From assembly GCA_016870915.1 (NCBI GenBank), contig VFZY01000052.1:1-32627 (forward strand): a DNA stretch of 32,627 bases. The letters are read 5' to 3'. The notes beneath the pieces were generated by a model that searched no databases, was not told the DNA's origin, and was given only the letters and a program-made list of their open reading frames with translations. Source of the stretch: Acidobacteriota bacterium. Lineage in GTDB: Bacteria; Acidobacteriota; Terriglobia; Bryobacterales; Bryobacteraceae. The position numbers and the translations under genes are program-made. Below are positions 16,377 to 24,590 of the stretch, piece by piece (positions within the stretch are counted from its first letter, which is position 1; each line of letters starts with the position of its first letter).

Positions 16377-17157
16377 GGGCCGGATAAAGGTACCTCAACA
16401 TGTCTGGCACACGCGTCGCCCAGGCATCCTCACTGTGCCCGGCCCCCTCCGCTTCCAGATAATGCAAGTCCAGCCCCGTCCGCCAGCCCTTCCGCACCAG
16501 AAGGCCCTTCAGGCGTCGCGCATCGCGGACCAGCATGTGCGGCGCGGCGGGGCTCTCCGCGGTCCCCATGTCGAGCCAGATTCGCGGGCGCCGTCCGTTG
16601 AACCGGCAATCCTCGATCAGGCCGAAAATCATCCGCCGGTCCCACCAAAGCGACGGCGACATCACCGCCAGGCGGTCGAACAGCTCGGGGTGCCGCATCC
16701 CCAGGTACAACGTAATCAGACCGCCCAGCGATGACCCGCCCAGGCCGGTGGCGCCCGGCACTGTCCGGTAGGTGGCGTCGATGAACGGCTTCAACTCCTC
16801 CACCAGCATGGCTCCGTGCGAATCGGCGCCACCGCCATCCTGATGCCTGTCGTCGCGCGATGGCGTGTACTCGTACAGCCGCCGGGGGCCGGCATTGCTG
16901 ATGGCCACCACGATCACCGGTTCCATCTCGCCTGCCTGAATAAGCCGTTCAGCCGAGTCGTCGACGCCCCATTCGTGGCCGCGCACGAACGCCGTGTCGC
17001 CATCGAAGACATTTTGGCCGTCGTGCAGATACAGCACAGGGTACCGGGCCCCCGGATTACGCTCATAGCCGGGCGGCAGATAGACCAGCACATCGTGGGG
17101 CTCACCCAGATGACGCGAGGGAAAGTCCCGGTGCGGGCGCACGTCTCCGGTGGTCAC
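16363..17157 (-). CDS. Enterochelin-esterase-like alpha/beta hydrolase
   Basis: 264 residues. An esterase-D/Fes-type alpha/beta hydrolase with the core LHDGQNVFD (44-52), the nucleophile elbow GGSSLGG (Ser143) and the catalytic His241 (GAGHSEDAW). The acid is probably Asp196 (WLDMGTAES). No signal peptide is visible, so it is likely cytoplasmic. Relatives hydrolyse ferric-siderophore esters, feruloyl esters or S-formyl thioesters; the substrate is not determinable. The start is a GTG (17155-17157) three bases after the stop of the beta-propeller gene, so it is the last gene of the minus-strand S55 operon. Its 3' end overlaps the convergent HupE-like gene by 14 bases. Confidence 0.85.
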   Translation of the reverse strand: MTTGDVRPHRDFPSRHLGEPHDVLVYLPPGYERNPGARYPVLYLHDGQNVFDGDTAFVRGHEWGVDDSAERLIQAGEMEPVIVVAISNAGPRRLYEYTPSRDDRHQDGGGADSHGAMLVEELKPFIDATYRTVPGATGLGGSSLGGLITLYLGMRHPELFDRLAVMSPSLWWDRRMIFGLIEDCRFNGRRPRIWLDMGTAESPAAPHMLVRDARRLKGLLVRKGWRTGLDLHYLEAEGAGHSEDAWATRVPDMLRYLYPALKPE

Positions 17158-17160
17158 GGG

Positions 17161-19344
17161 CTAGCGGATCACCGCCGTGTCAGTGGCCACATTCTCATTG
17201 GCGTCGTAAACACGCACGGCAATGGTCTGTTCGAGCGTGGATGGGCGATCGAGCGTCAACTGATAGTCATGCGACTTCGAATCGGTCAGCCCCGTTGTCG
17301 GTTCAACAATGGTCCACGGGCCGCCGTTCATCGAGTATTCGGCGCGGCGGAGCACGCTGATGGCGTCGGTGGCGCGCCACCGCACCGTGAGCCGCGAACC
17401 CTGCGACGTTCCCGACAGGGCTGAGATGACAGGCGCTCCGTTGTCGATCCAGAAACTCCCGCTTTCACCGCTTGCACCCAATGCCTGATCGCTGGTGTTC
17501 GACAGGGCGTCGGTGGCCGAAACCCGCAGCCGGTACTCGCCATCCGGAAATGCGGTGGAATCCCATGAATAGTAGCGATCCGTGAGGTTGGCTTTCAGTT
17601 GTTGCCATGCCGCCGCCCCCGCCAGACGAATCTCCAGCAGAAACTCCAACTTGTCACCGTTGTCGTCAGCCGCCAGCCATCGTGCGCCCAGATGCCCCTT
17701 GGCGAAGTTCACCGTTTGCGACGCGGTGGTTTCCAGGGAGAGCGGCGCCGTGGCCGGACGCCTTCTTGTGAGCGCCGGCAGAGTGATGGACGGATTTGCC
17801 GCCGCCGCCGTGGACGGGGCAGGGAAGCGGTAGTTGAACGGTGTCACTTCCACCTCTTCCACCCTGGGCGCCAGATTCTTCGGAAGGTACGCCACGTCCA
17901 CCGACCGTAACTCCGGCGAACGCCCATCGGCCGCCGGTTTCAGTACCGCCCGCCATTGTAGAAATCGTGCCGCCGGCGACACCACCCGGCCGTCCTTCAG
18001 CGGAGTCCACGGGCTCCAACTGGTCTGCGGACGTTCCAGATTGCCGCTGCGCGATTCAAACGCCAGCGTGCCCCCGTTGGCCGAAGCCGCAAACTCCAGC
18101 CGGCCCCACCGAGCGAACTGCGCCGCATCGAAGATCTCGCTCTCAACCCGGCCGGAACTCTCCGCCCCCGGCCCGATCTCAAACAGGCGGCCGGCATTGG
18201 CGGTCACGGCCATCACTCGTCCGCCGCGGCCCGCGGCCAGCGCCGTCACCTGCGTGGCGGGCAGGCTCACCAGATGCGTCGCCTGAAGATCGCTATCCAA
18301 CCGGTAGACGTTGCCCTTGTTGCCCGTGCCCACCCACGGCTTGCCCGAGGAGTCGATGGTCAGCGAGTAAGCCACTTCCACCGCATTCGTCCAGAGACGG
18401 CGCGGCGATCCATCCGCGGCAATCTCGATCACTTCCGAACCGCCCTGCACCGGTTGAGGCAGCGGCAGCGCCGGCGGCGTGGCCACTGGAATACGCTGAG
18501 CCATGCCCGGTTGGGCCTGCGGCGCGGGAGGCTGAATGGGCACCTGTTGAACGGTTTGCACGCCCACCTGGGCCGGAGCCAGGCGGTTGCCCGTGGCTGC
18601 CACGAACACGCGCCCGTCCCCCGATACGGCCAGCGCGGTCACCTCGCGCTTGCCCGTTTGATGCAGGACAAACGGACGTCCGTCCGCCCCAATCCGCACC
18701 ACCAGTCCGTTGGGCTCCGTGCCGGCGATCACCGCGCCGTTCGAATCAACCCCCAGCGCGCGCACATTGGTGTCTTCCAGCCGCGCCCAGACGGAGCCCT
18801 TTCCCGCCGGGTCCACCCTGTGCACCTCGCCCTTGTCGCCCGTCGCCACCAGAAGATGGCCCCCGCGGTCGAACGCCAGGGCCCAGATGTACTTGGCTTT
18901 GGGATCGTAAAAAACCTCAGACTGGCCCTGAGCCGTGATCCGGTAGACCTTTCCATCGGGCGAGGTCGCCGCGAACACCTGGCCCGCCCGGTCGGCCGCA
19001 ATGGCATGCACGGACAATCCATCCAGTTCGGCCAGCAGACGCCCCTTCCCCTGTGCGTCGATGATGTAAACGCGGGCGCGGTCGCCACCGGGTCCCCCGC
19101 CGCCCAGGTAGACGGAGCCGTTGGCGCCTTCCGCCGAACACCAAAGATAAGGTGTGGCCGCGTCATAAACTTCCCGCACTCCCGGCGCCAGAGTGATCAG
19201 CCCATCGCTGCGCAGGGCCAGATGCGAGAGATTCGCTTTTTCAAAGGCTGCCTGGCCGTTCTGCGACCACGTCTTCGTGTTTGTGCCCCAGACAGGCAGT
19301 GAGACCAACGCGGCACAGGCCGCCCATTTTGCAACAAGACGCAT
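17161..19344 (-). CDS. Exported beta-propeller repeat protein of unknown function
   Basis: 727 residues with a signal peptide (about 1-20). Residues about 60-395 are built of repeated propeller blades of the form 'ALAxDxxGxxxVATGxxGxVxRxD', for example around 113-135, 155-177, 196-218 and 327-349, as in NHL/WD-like propellers. A Pro/Gln-rich insertion (about 257-301) interrupts the propeller. The C-terminal half (about 400-727) is beta-rich, looks like two or three Ig/fibronectin-type domains, and may bind carbohydrate or protein. No catalytic motif is seen. It begins nine bases after the S55 gene stop with a GGA-type ribosome site and ends three bases before the esterase start. An exported binding or scaffold role is a guess. 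Confidence 0.8.
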   Translation of the reverse strand: MRLVAKWAACAALVSLPVWGTNTKTWSQNGQAAFEKANLSHLALRSDGLITLAPGVREVYDAATPYLWCSAEGANGSVYLGGGGPGGDRARVYIIDAQGKGRLLAELDGLSVHAIAADRAGQVFAATSPDGKVYRITAQGQSEVFYDPKAKYIWALAFDRGGHLLVATGDKGEVHRVDPAGKGSVWARLEDTNVRALGVDSNGAVIAGTEPNGLVVRIGADGRPFVLHQTGKREVTALAVSGDGRVFVAATGNRLAPAQVGVQTVQQVPIQPPAPQAQPGMAQRIPVATPPALPLPQPVQGGSEVIEIAADGSPRRLWTNAVEVAYSLTIDSSGKPWVGTGNKGNVYRLDSDLQATHLVSLPATQVTALAAGRGGRVMAVTANAGRLFEIGPGAESSGRVESEIFDAAQFARWGRLEFAASANGGTLAFESRSGNLERPQTSWSPWTPLKDGRVVSPAARFLQWRAVLKPAADGRSPELRSVDVAYLPKNLAPRVEEVEVTPFNYRFPAPSTAAAANPSITLPALTRRRPATAPLSLETTASQTVNFAKGHLGARWLAADDNGDKLEFLLEIRLAGAAAWQQLKANLTDRYYSWDSTAFPDGEYRLRVSATDALSNTSDQALGASGESGSFWIDNGAPVISALSGTSQGSRLTVRWRATDAISVLRRAEYSMNGGPWTIVEPTTGLTDSKSHDYQLTLDRPSTLEQTIAVRVYDANENVATDTAVIR

Positions 19345-19353
19345 GAGGAGTCC

Positions 19354-21207
19354 TTACCGCACCGCGACCCGGAGCGAATAGCTGCCGGTGACCATCTGGT
19401 CCATGGCCAGGGAAGCCTGCTCCACGGCCGTTTCGTTCGCCGCCACCAGCGCGCGGCTGGAAGCGCGGCCCGTCTGCATCGCGTTCAGGATGGACGAAGG
19501 CAACCCGGGCATCACCTTGTCGTCGTAATAAACAGCCGGCCGGGTCTCCACCAGCGATACGTAGAGCCGGTTGTTGCTCCGTTCCTGATTGATCAGCGAC
19601 ACGGTTTCAGTCAGGTCAATGAAACGGTTGGTCTGTCCGGCGATGCTCTGCACCCGGTTCAGCGTGTCGGCATCGCTCACCAGAATGCGATGCTCGCCCC
19701 GCGCGATGCCCGCCGGAATCCGCACCCGCACCTCGCGCTCAATCCGCGTGCCGCGATACGGGCGCAGATAGATCCGTACCGGCACCTCCGCCCCCGCCTC
19801 CACTTCATTGGACCCGATCCAGGCGCTCTCAATGGCCGCCGAGCGGCGCGCCGGCAGCAGATCGATCGTTGCCTCAACGCCCTTCAGCCGCGGCGGCTTC
19901 ACCGGATTGGCGAACAGCCGGTTGAACTTCTCGCCCCACCAGTTGGCCAGCACCATCGGCGGCGGGATTGGAATCTCCGTCGGCGCCTGCATGTTCTGAA
20001 GCGACAGGCTCGAATAGCCGTCCAGGTCCACCTTGCCGGAAAGCCGGTAGGTGGCATCGTCCGAAAAGTCGTTGACGCCCGAAACCGAGTTGAACAGCGT
20101 CATCATCATCAGGAACGGAGTCCACTTCTGCTGCACAAAGACGTCAAAGCGGAAGTTCTTCTCCTTCACCACAGCGTCGTTCTCCCCGCGCGACCGTACC
20201 TTCACACGCACCGGGATGGTGGCCGCTTCGGCGCCCAGAACTCCCATGATTCCGGAGTGGCGGTCCTGCTTGAGTGCCCCGACGATCTCCGTGGCGTTGC
20301 CAAACTTGTTGGGCTGAAACTGCGAGGAGAGCACCATCAGGATCTCGCCCTTGCTCATCGGCATCTCCACGGGACCCAGGTTGAAGAACGGATGCCCGAA
20401 CGCCAGCACGCGCCGGCCATCGTTGTAGCTCACCGTTCCCAGTCCCGTGATGCTCATGTCGCCGCTCACCAGAACCCCGGTCACCGCGTCGCCGGGCAGC
20501 AGCGCATTCGCATAGCCCGCCACCGGTTTCGACCCCGTTAACGAACCAGCCGCACCCCCCTGCGCCGCCGTGATCCCTAGTTGTTCGAAATAGCCCCGGA
20601 ACTGGCTCAGCACCTCCGTGCTGAAACCTGAAAACGTGAGCGGAGTCTCGATGGGCACCATCACCGGCCGTGCACTGGCAGGCGCGTTCATCACGTCGGC
20701 GGCCAGCGAATCCGGCAGCTCCAGCCGTGCCCGGTTGGCGCCGGTTCCGGGAACCTTGGGCGCCGCCGGCCGGCTCTGGTCAAAGTCGTTGATCTCCAGC
20801 ATCAGTTCAATCGGCGTGATTCCGCAGATGGCATCCGGGCTGAAAATACTCATGCGCAGGGCCACGGCGCCAATCAGCTTCCCGTCCACGTATACCGGGC
20901 TGCCGCTCATGCCGCCCGCCACGTTCGTCCGCTGGGCTTTACCGCCCATCTTGCCCAAAATGATGTCCTGGCGTGGCCCCCAGGCGTTCTTCCACAGCCC
21001 GATGATCTCAATCGGAACCGGTTCCGGCTCGCTGCCCTCGAATACCGTCCAGGCGATGGCTTGCATGCCCCGCTTCACTTCGCCCGCCTTCAGAATCTCC
21101 ACCTTGCCCGCGCGCGGACGCTCCGGCGCCGCCGTAAGCAGGGCGGCCGTCAGCAAGCCGCAAAGGACGCGCACGGCGATCGCCGGGCGAGAAATGGTTA
21201 ATGGCAC
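19354..21207 (-). CDS. SpoIVB/S55 peptidase domain-containing exported protein
   Basis: 617 residues. A signal peptide (1-27) is followed by an S55-like region with the serine motif GGMSGSPVYVDGK (98-110, Ser101) and ITPIELML (130-137). Further on is GLGTVSYNDGRRVLAFGHPF (255-274, His272). Ser and His correspond to the catalytic pair of Bacillus SpoIVB, but here the Ser motif precedes the His motif. From memory, homologues across Acidobacteria share this order. The remaining ~290 residues are beta-rich. There is no sporulation in this phylum, so the role is unknown; periplasmic protease or regulatory cleavage is possible. The GTG at 21205-21207 with GGAG just upstream is chosen. Frames extending to 21663 run antisense to the PPIase gene and are rejected. 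First gene of its operon. Confidence 0.85.
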   Translation of the reverse strand: MPLTISRPAIAVRVLCGLLTAALLTAAPERPRAGKVEILKAGEVKRGMQAIAWTVFEGSEPEPVPIEIIGLWKNAWGPRQDIILGKMGGKAQRTNVAGGMSGSPVYVDGKLIGAVALRMSIFSPDAICGITPIELMLEINDFDQSRPAAPKVPGTGANRARLELPDSLAADVMNAPASARPVMVPIETPLTFSGFSTEVLSQFRGYFEQLGITAAQGGAAGSLTGSKPVAGYANALLPGDAVTGVLVSGDMSITGLGTVSYNDGRRVLAFGHPFFNLGPVEMPMSKGEILMVLSSQFQPNKFGNATEIVGALKQDRHSGIMGVLGAEAATIPVRVKVRSRGENDAVVKEKNFRFDVFVQQKWTPFLMMMTLFNSVSGVNDFSDDATYRLSGKVDLDGYSSLSLQNMQAPTEIPIPPPMVLANWWGEKFNRLFANPVKPPRLKGVEATIDLLPARRSAAIESAWIGSNEVEAGAEVPVRIYLRPYRGTRIEREVRVRIPAGIARGEHRILVSDADTLNRVQSIAGQTNRFIDLTETVSLINQERSNNRLYVSLVETRPAVYYDDKVMPGLPSSILNAMQTGRASSRALVAANETAVEQASLAMDQMVTGSYSLRVAVR

Positions 21208-21222
21208 GATAGCTCCGCTTCC

Positions 21223-21228
21223 ATTATA
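21223..21228 (-). promoter_or_regulatory. Perfect TATAAT -10 box of the S55 operon
   Basis: TATAAT on the minus strand, 15 bases before the GTG start, within the 82-base divergent region. GGAG lies between box and start, so this message would have a short leader with a ribosome-binding site. No -35 consensus is visible at the expected distance. Confidence 0.5.
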
Positions 21229-21275
21229 CGGACGCCCTGCCGGGGCCCGGCGGACCCCGGGCGATTCCACTCGGG

Positions 21276-21281
21276 TATCAT
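21276..21281 (+). promoter_or_regulatory. -10-like TATCAT before the PPIase operon
   Basis: TATCAT on the plus strand, eight bases before the ATG at 21290, overlapping a palindrome at the start codon. No -35 box is recognised. It would drive the PPIase-FGE-glycosidase-sigma-anti-sigma operon. Confidence 0.4.
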
Positions 21282-21291
21282 GAACGTTCAT
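21280..21291. repeat. 12-base perfect palindrome overlapping the PPIase start codon
   Basis: ATGAACGTTCAT is fully self-complementary. It lies directly after the TATCAT box and includes the first two bases of the start ATG. At this position it could be an operator or a small hairpin that hides the start codon, but a 12-base palindrome can occur by chance. Confidence 0.4.
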
Positions 21292-22141
21292 GCCTGTTAT
21301 CGTCAACGGCGAACGGATCGAGGACGCCGCCATTCTGGAAGAGCAGCGGCTCATCCGGCCGCGTTTGCAGGAAGCCATGGAGAACGAGCCGCCCGAGGTC
21401 ATCGACGCCCGCGTCACGCAATGGGCCCGCGAAAACGTCATCGAGCGCGCCCTGCTGCGCCAGGCCGCGCTGGCGGACCCTGAGCCCGTGCCCGCCGAAG
21501 CCCTCGAATCCGCCCTCCGCGAAGTCCGCGACAACACTCCCGGCCAGACCGGCTGCGTGCTGCCCGGCCCCGAAGATACCGTGCGCGCAGAGGTCGACCT
21601 GCGCCTCCGCGTCGATCGCCTGTTCGAACGTGCCGCGCGCCACGTCGGCAAGCCGCCGTCCAAGGATATCGCCGAGTACTACCGCAAGAACCGCGCCGAG
21701 TTTCAACGCCCGGAGACCATCCACGCCGCCCACATCGTGAAGAACGTCGACGCCAACACGGACGAGGCCACTGCCCGTGAAGCCATCGGCCAAGTGGAAG
21801 TCCGGCTCCGCGAGGGCGCCGATTTCGCTGAACTCGCCGATGAACTCTCTGACTGCCCCGGCCGCGGCGGCGACCTCGGCTTCTTCCCGCGCGGTGAAAT
21901 GGTGGAAGAGTTCGATGAAGCCGTGTTCCCCCTGCCCGTCGGCGGCACCACCGGCATCTTCCGCAGCCCGTTCGGCTTCCACATCGCCCGCCTCCTCGAA
22001 CGCCGGCCCGCCGGCGCCCTGGCCCTGGAAGAGGTGAAAGACCAGATCTCGGCCACTCTGCACCAGCAGCGGCGCGAGAAGGCCATTGAGATGTACCTCG
22101 ACCGCCTCTGGAAAAACGCCCGCATTGAGGACGTCCCGTGA
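21290..22141 (+). CDS. Parvulin-type peptidyl-prolyl cis-trans isomerase (PpiC/SurA-like)
   Basis: 283 residues. An N-terminal helical region (about 10-130), as in SurA/NifM-type chaperones, precedes one parvulin domain (about 141-240) with THAAHIVK-like start (143-151), GRGGDLGFFPRGEMVEEF (191-208) and SPFGFHIARLLE (226-237). A charged C-terminal helix follows. There is no signal peptide or lipobox, so it should act in the cytoplasm, unlike SurA or PrsA. Cys89 and Cys189 are present. Its stop overlaps the GTG start of the FGE gene (GTGA). A chaperone encoded with FGE could help present unfolded sulfatase substrates or fold the FGE itself; that link is inferred only from the coupling. Confidence 0.88.
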   Translation: MPVIVNGERIEDAAILEEQRLIRPRLQEAMENEPPEVIDARVTQWARENVIERALLRQAALADPEPVPAEALESALREVRDNTPGQTGCVLPGPEDTVRAEVDLRLRVDRLFERAARHVGKPPSKDIAEYYRKNRAEFQRPETIHAAHIVKNVDANTDEATAREAIGQVEVRLREGADFAELADELSDCPGRGGDLGFFPRGEMVEEFDEAVFPLPVGGTTGIFRSPFGFHIARLLERRPAGALALEEVKDQISATLHQQRREKAIEMYLDRLWKNARIEDVP

Positions 22142-23130
22142 AGCCTGAGTTCAAGCTCTTTGCCGAGGCGGGCGCCGTCCACCCCTGTTGCTCCCCCACG
22201 CGCGCCCGGGCCGTGCGCCTCCAAGAGTCGCGCCAGCGGTCCGCCGAACGTCTCCACGCCGCATCCGGCTCCACCGCCGGCATGGTCAAGCTCGAAGGTG
22301 GAACCTTCTGGATGGGCACCGACGATGAGGAAGGCTTTCCCGCCGATGGCGAAGGCCCCATTCGCGACGTCACACTGGCCCCGTTCTGGGTGGACGCCCA
22401 TCCCGTCACCAACCAGCAGTTCTCGGAGTTCGTCCACGCCGCCAACTACGTCACCGAAGCCGAGCGTTTTGGCTGGTCCTTTGTCTTTCAGGGCCACATC
22501 GAAAGCGGCCGCTATGCCTCCGTGGTGAGCGATAACGCACCTGGCACCCGTTGGTGGTGCAAGGTGGACGGAGCCCAATGGCGGCATCCGGAAGGCCCTG
22601 ATACCTCCATCGGCGCGCGGCCCAATCACCCCGTGGTTCACGTCTCCTGGACCGATGCCGCTGCCTACGCCGCCTGGGCCGGCAAGCGCCTTCCCACCGA
22701 GGCCGAATGGGAGTTCGCCGCGCGGGGCGGCCTGGAGCAGAATACCTATCCCTGGGGCAACGAACTCACGCCCGGCGGACGCCATCTATGCAACGTCTGG
22801 CAGGGCGATTTCCCCGTCGCCGACCTGGGCGAGGACGGCTTCACCGCTCCCGCGCCCGTGGACGCCTTCCCGCCCAACGGCTACGGCCTCTACGCCGTCT
22901 CCGGCAATACCTGGGAATGGTGCGCGGACTGGTTCCACCCCACGTATCACTTGACAGCGTCACGGTTCAACCCCGTGGGCCCCGCCTCCGGCTCCAATCG
23001 CGCCATGCGCGGCGGCTCCTATCTCTGCCACCGTTCGTACTGCAACCGGTACCGTGTGGCGGCCCGAACTTCCAACACCCCCGATAGCGCCACCACCAAT
23101 ATCGGGTTCCGCTGCGTGAGGGATCTATGA
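22138..23130 (+). CDS. Formylglycine-generating enzyme (sulfatase-activating, SUMF1/FGE type)
   Basis: 330 residues. Oxidises a Cys in the CxPxR motif of sulfatases to C-alpha-formylglycine, using O2 and copper. The FGE fold starts at about 48 (GMVKLEGGTFWMGT). The copper-binding active-site pair is intact: Cys297 and Cys302 in GGSYLCHRSYC, followed by NRYRVAAR, SNTPDS and IGFRC. This matches true bacterial FGEs such as the Streptomyces enzyme and separates it from the many FGE-fold proteins lacking these Cys. A CCSPTR segment at 17-22 resembles the N-terminal Cys pair of some actinobacterial FGEs. It starts with GTG overlapping the PPIase stop and ends overlapping the glycosidase start (ATGA). 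No sulfatase is encoded in this window, so its substrates lie elsewhere. Confidence 0.92.
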   Translation: MKPEFKLFAEAGAVHPCCSPTRARAVRLQESRQRSAERLHAASGSTAGMVKLEGGTFWMGTDDEEGFPADGEGPIRDVTLAPFWVDAHPVTNQQFSEFVHAANYVTEAERFGWSFVFQGHIESGRYASVVSDNAPGTRWWCKVDGAQWRHPEGPDTSIGARPNHPVVHVSWTDAAAYAAWAGKRLPTEAEWEFAARGGLEQNTYPWGNELTPGGRHLCNVWQGDFPVADLGEDGFTAPAPVDAFPPNGYGLYAVSGNTWEWCADWFHPTYHLTASRFNPVGPASGSNRAMRGGSYLCHRSYCNRYRVAARTSNTPDSATTNIGFRCVRDL

Positions 23131-24590
23131 GAGCCATGGCTGTTCTTGCCTTGTTGGCCGCCGGGGCGTCCGCGGCCGATCGCCTTCCGTTTGGTCTCAC
23201 CGCCTCTCGGGCCGTGCTCGAAGCCTCCCTCGCCGGCCGCGGCCCATCGCGCCTTCTGCTCCTGGGCGGCCTGGATGGTTCGCCCGGCGCCACGCAACGC
23301 GTGCGGGACGAGATCATCGCCGTCGAACGGTCAAGGAAACTGGCCGGCCGCTTCGCCGTCACCGCTGTTGCCGCGGCCAACCCCGGCAATGCCGCTCTTG
23401 CGTTTCCCCCCACAGGCGATGCCTACCGCGACCAGCCGGAGTCTCATGCGCTGTGGCGGTTCATTTTGGCTGAAGCTCCGGATGCCGTGGTGATCGTAGG
23501 CCCGGATGCAGGCTTGGGCGAGGCTCTGAAATCGCTCGCCATTCCAGTCGAGCGGGCGCCGGAAAAAGGAGCCATCCTCACCCGCCTCAAGCCCCCCGTT
23601 CGATCCCAGGCGCGCATCGCCTTGGAAGCCCGCGCTGCCCGGACGCCCCGCCAGGTGGCCGATCAACTGGCCAAGGTCTATGGCTACGAACTGAACGAGG
23701 TGGCCTACATCCCGGCCTTCGCGCTGATCGCGCGGGCGCGCCTGGGCGCCGTGGCGGAGATCGAGAAAATCGTCGAGCCGTACCGCTCCGGGTCGCGCGA
23801 CAGCCTGGCGAAAGCCACCTCCAGCCACTTCTCCGGCCACTTGGTCTTCGCCGATCTGGCGCGCCGCACACGGAACCCGCGGTACATCGAACTCGTCCGC
23901 GCCGCGGCCAACATGGGCTTCGATGCGGACGGCAAGCCCAGGGAATCGATGCCCATGCACAACCGCATGAGTGACTCTGTGTTCATGGGCTCGCCCATTC
24001 TTGCGGCGGCCGGCGTTCTCACCGGCGAACGCAAGTATCTCGACATGGCCGGCGTGCATTACCGCTTCATGCGGGCCCTCGACCTGCGGCCCGATGGCAT
24101 CTGGCGCCACTCACCGCTCGATGAAGCGGCCTGGGGACGCGGCAACGCATTCGCCCTGCTGGGCCAGGTGCTCACACTCTCATGGCTCCCCGCCAGCCAT
24201 CCCGATTTCGACCCCATCCTCCGCGATTTCCAGAATCTGGCGGCGGCCCTGGCAAAGCACCAGGACGCATCCGGCATGTGGCGCCAGGTCATCGACCATC
24301 CGGGCGCCTACCGTGAGTTCACGGCCACCAGCATGATCGCCCGGTCTCTGCTCATCGGAATCCGCAAGGGCTGGCTCGACGCGAAATCCTATCAGCCCCG
24401 CGTCGACCGCGCCTGGCGCGCCATCAACGAACGGATTTCACCCGAGGGGGAATTCACCGACGTCTGCGAATCCACCGGCGCCCAGAAATCCCTGGAAGAC
24501 TACCTGCGGCGCAAAGCGGTCTTCGGCCGCGACCCCCGCGGAGGCGCCATGGCCCTTCTCTTCGCCACCGAAATGGCCGGCCTCGATTGA
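23127..24590 (+). CDS. Exported GH88/GH105-like glycoside hydrolase (unsaturated uronyl hydrolase type)
   Basis: 487 residues with a signal peptide (1-17). Residues about 170-485 form an alpha/alpha-barrel of the GH88/GH105 type. The likely catalytic Asp283 is in NRMSDSVFMGSP, the hallmark WGRGNAFALLG is at 336-346, and the C-terminal signature SGMWRQVID...ATSMIARSLL covers 382-409. Such enzymes remove the unsaturated uronic acid left by polysaccharide lyases. Residues about 40-135 are an additional alpha/beta domain not part of the barrel. Overlaps of four bases with FGE upstream and with the sigma factor downstream (TTGA) place it in one operon. Pairing with FGE suggests a sulfated uronate-containing polysaccharide as target, which is inference. 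Confidence 0.83.
   Translation: MRAMAVLALLAAGASAADRLPFGLTASRAVLEASLAGRGPSRLLLLGGLDGSPGATQRVRDEIIAVERSRKLAGRFAVTAVAAANPGNAALAFPPTGDAYRDQPESHALWRFILAEAPDAVVIVGPDAGLGEALKSLAIPVERAPEKGAILTRLKPPVRSQARIALEARAARTPRQVADQLAKVYGYELNEVAYIPAFALIARARLGAVAEIEKIVEPYRSGSRDSLAKATSSHFSGHLVFADLARRTRNPRYIELVRAAANMGFDADGKPRESMPMHNRMSDSVFMGSPILAAAGVLTGERKYLDMAGVHYRFMRALDLRPDGIWRHSPLDEAAWGRGNAFALLGQVLTLSWLPASHPDFDPILRDFQNLAAALAKHQDASGMWRQVIDHPGAYREFTATSMIARSLLIGIRKGWLDAKSYQPRVDRAWRAINERISPEGEFTDVCESTGAQKSLEDYLRRKAVFGRDPRGGAMALLFATEMAGLD

Noticed and set aside
21208-22785. Minus-strand frames over the PPIase and FGE genes (up to 360 codons), including the S55 extension
   Set aside because: The plus-strand PPIase and FGE have full domain and active-site motifs, and the minus frames do not.
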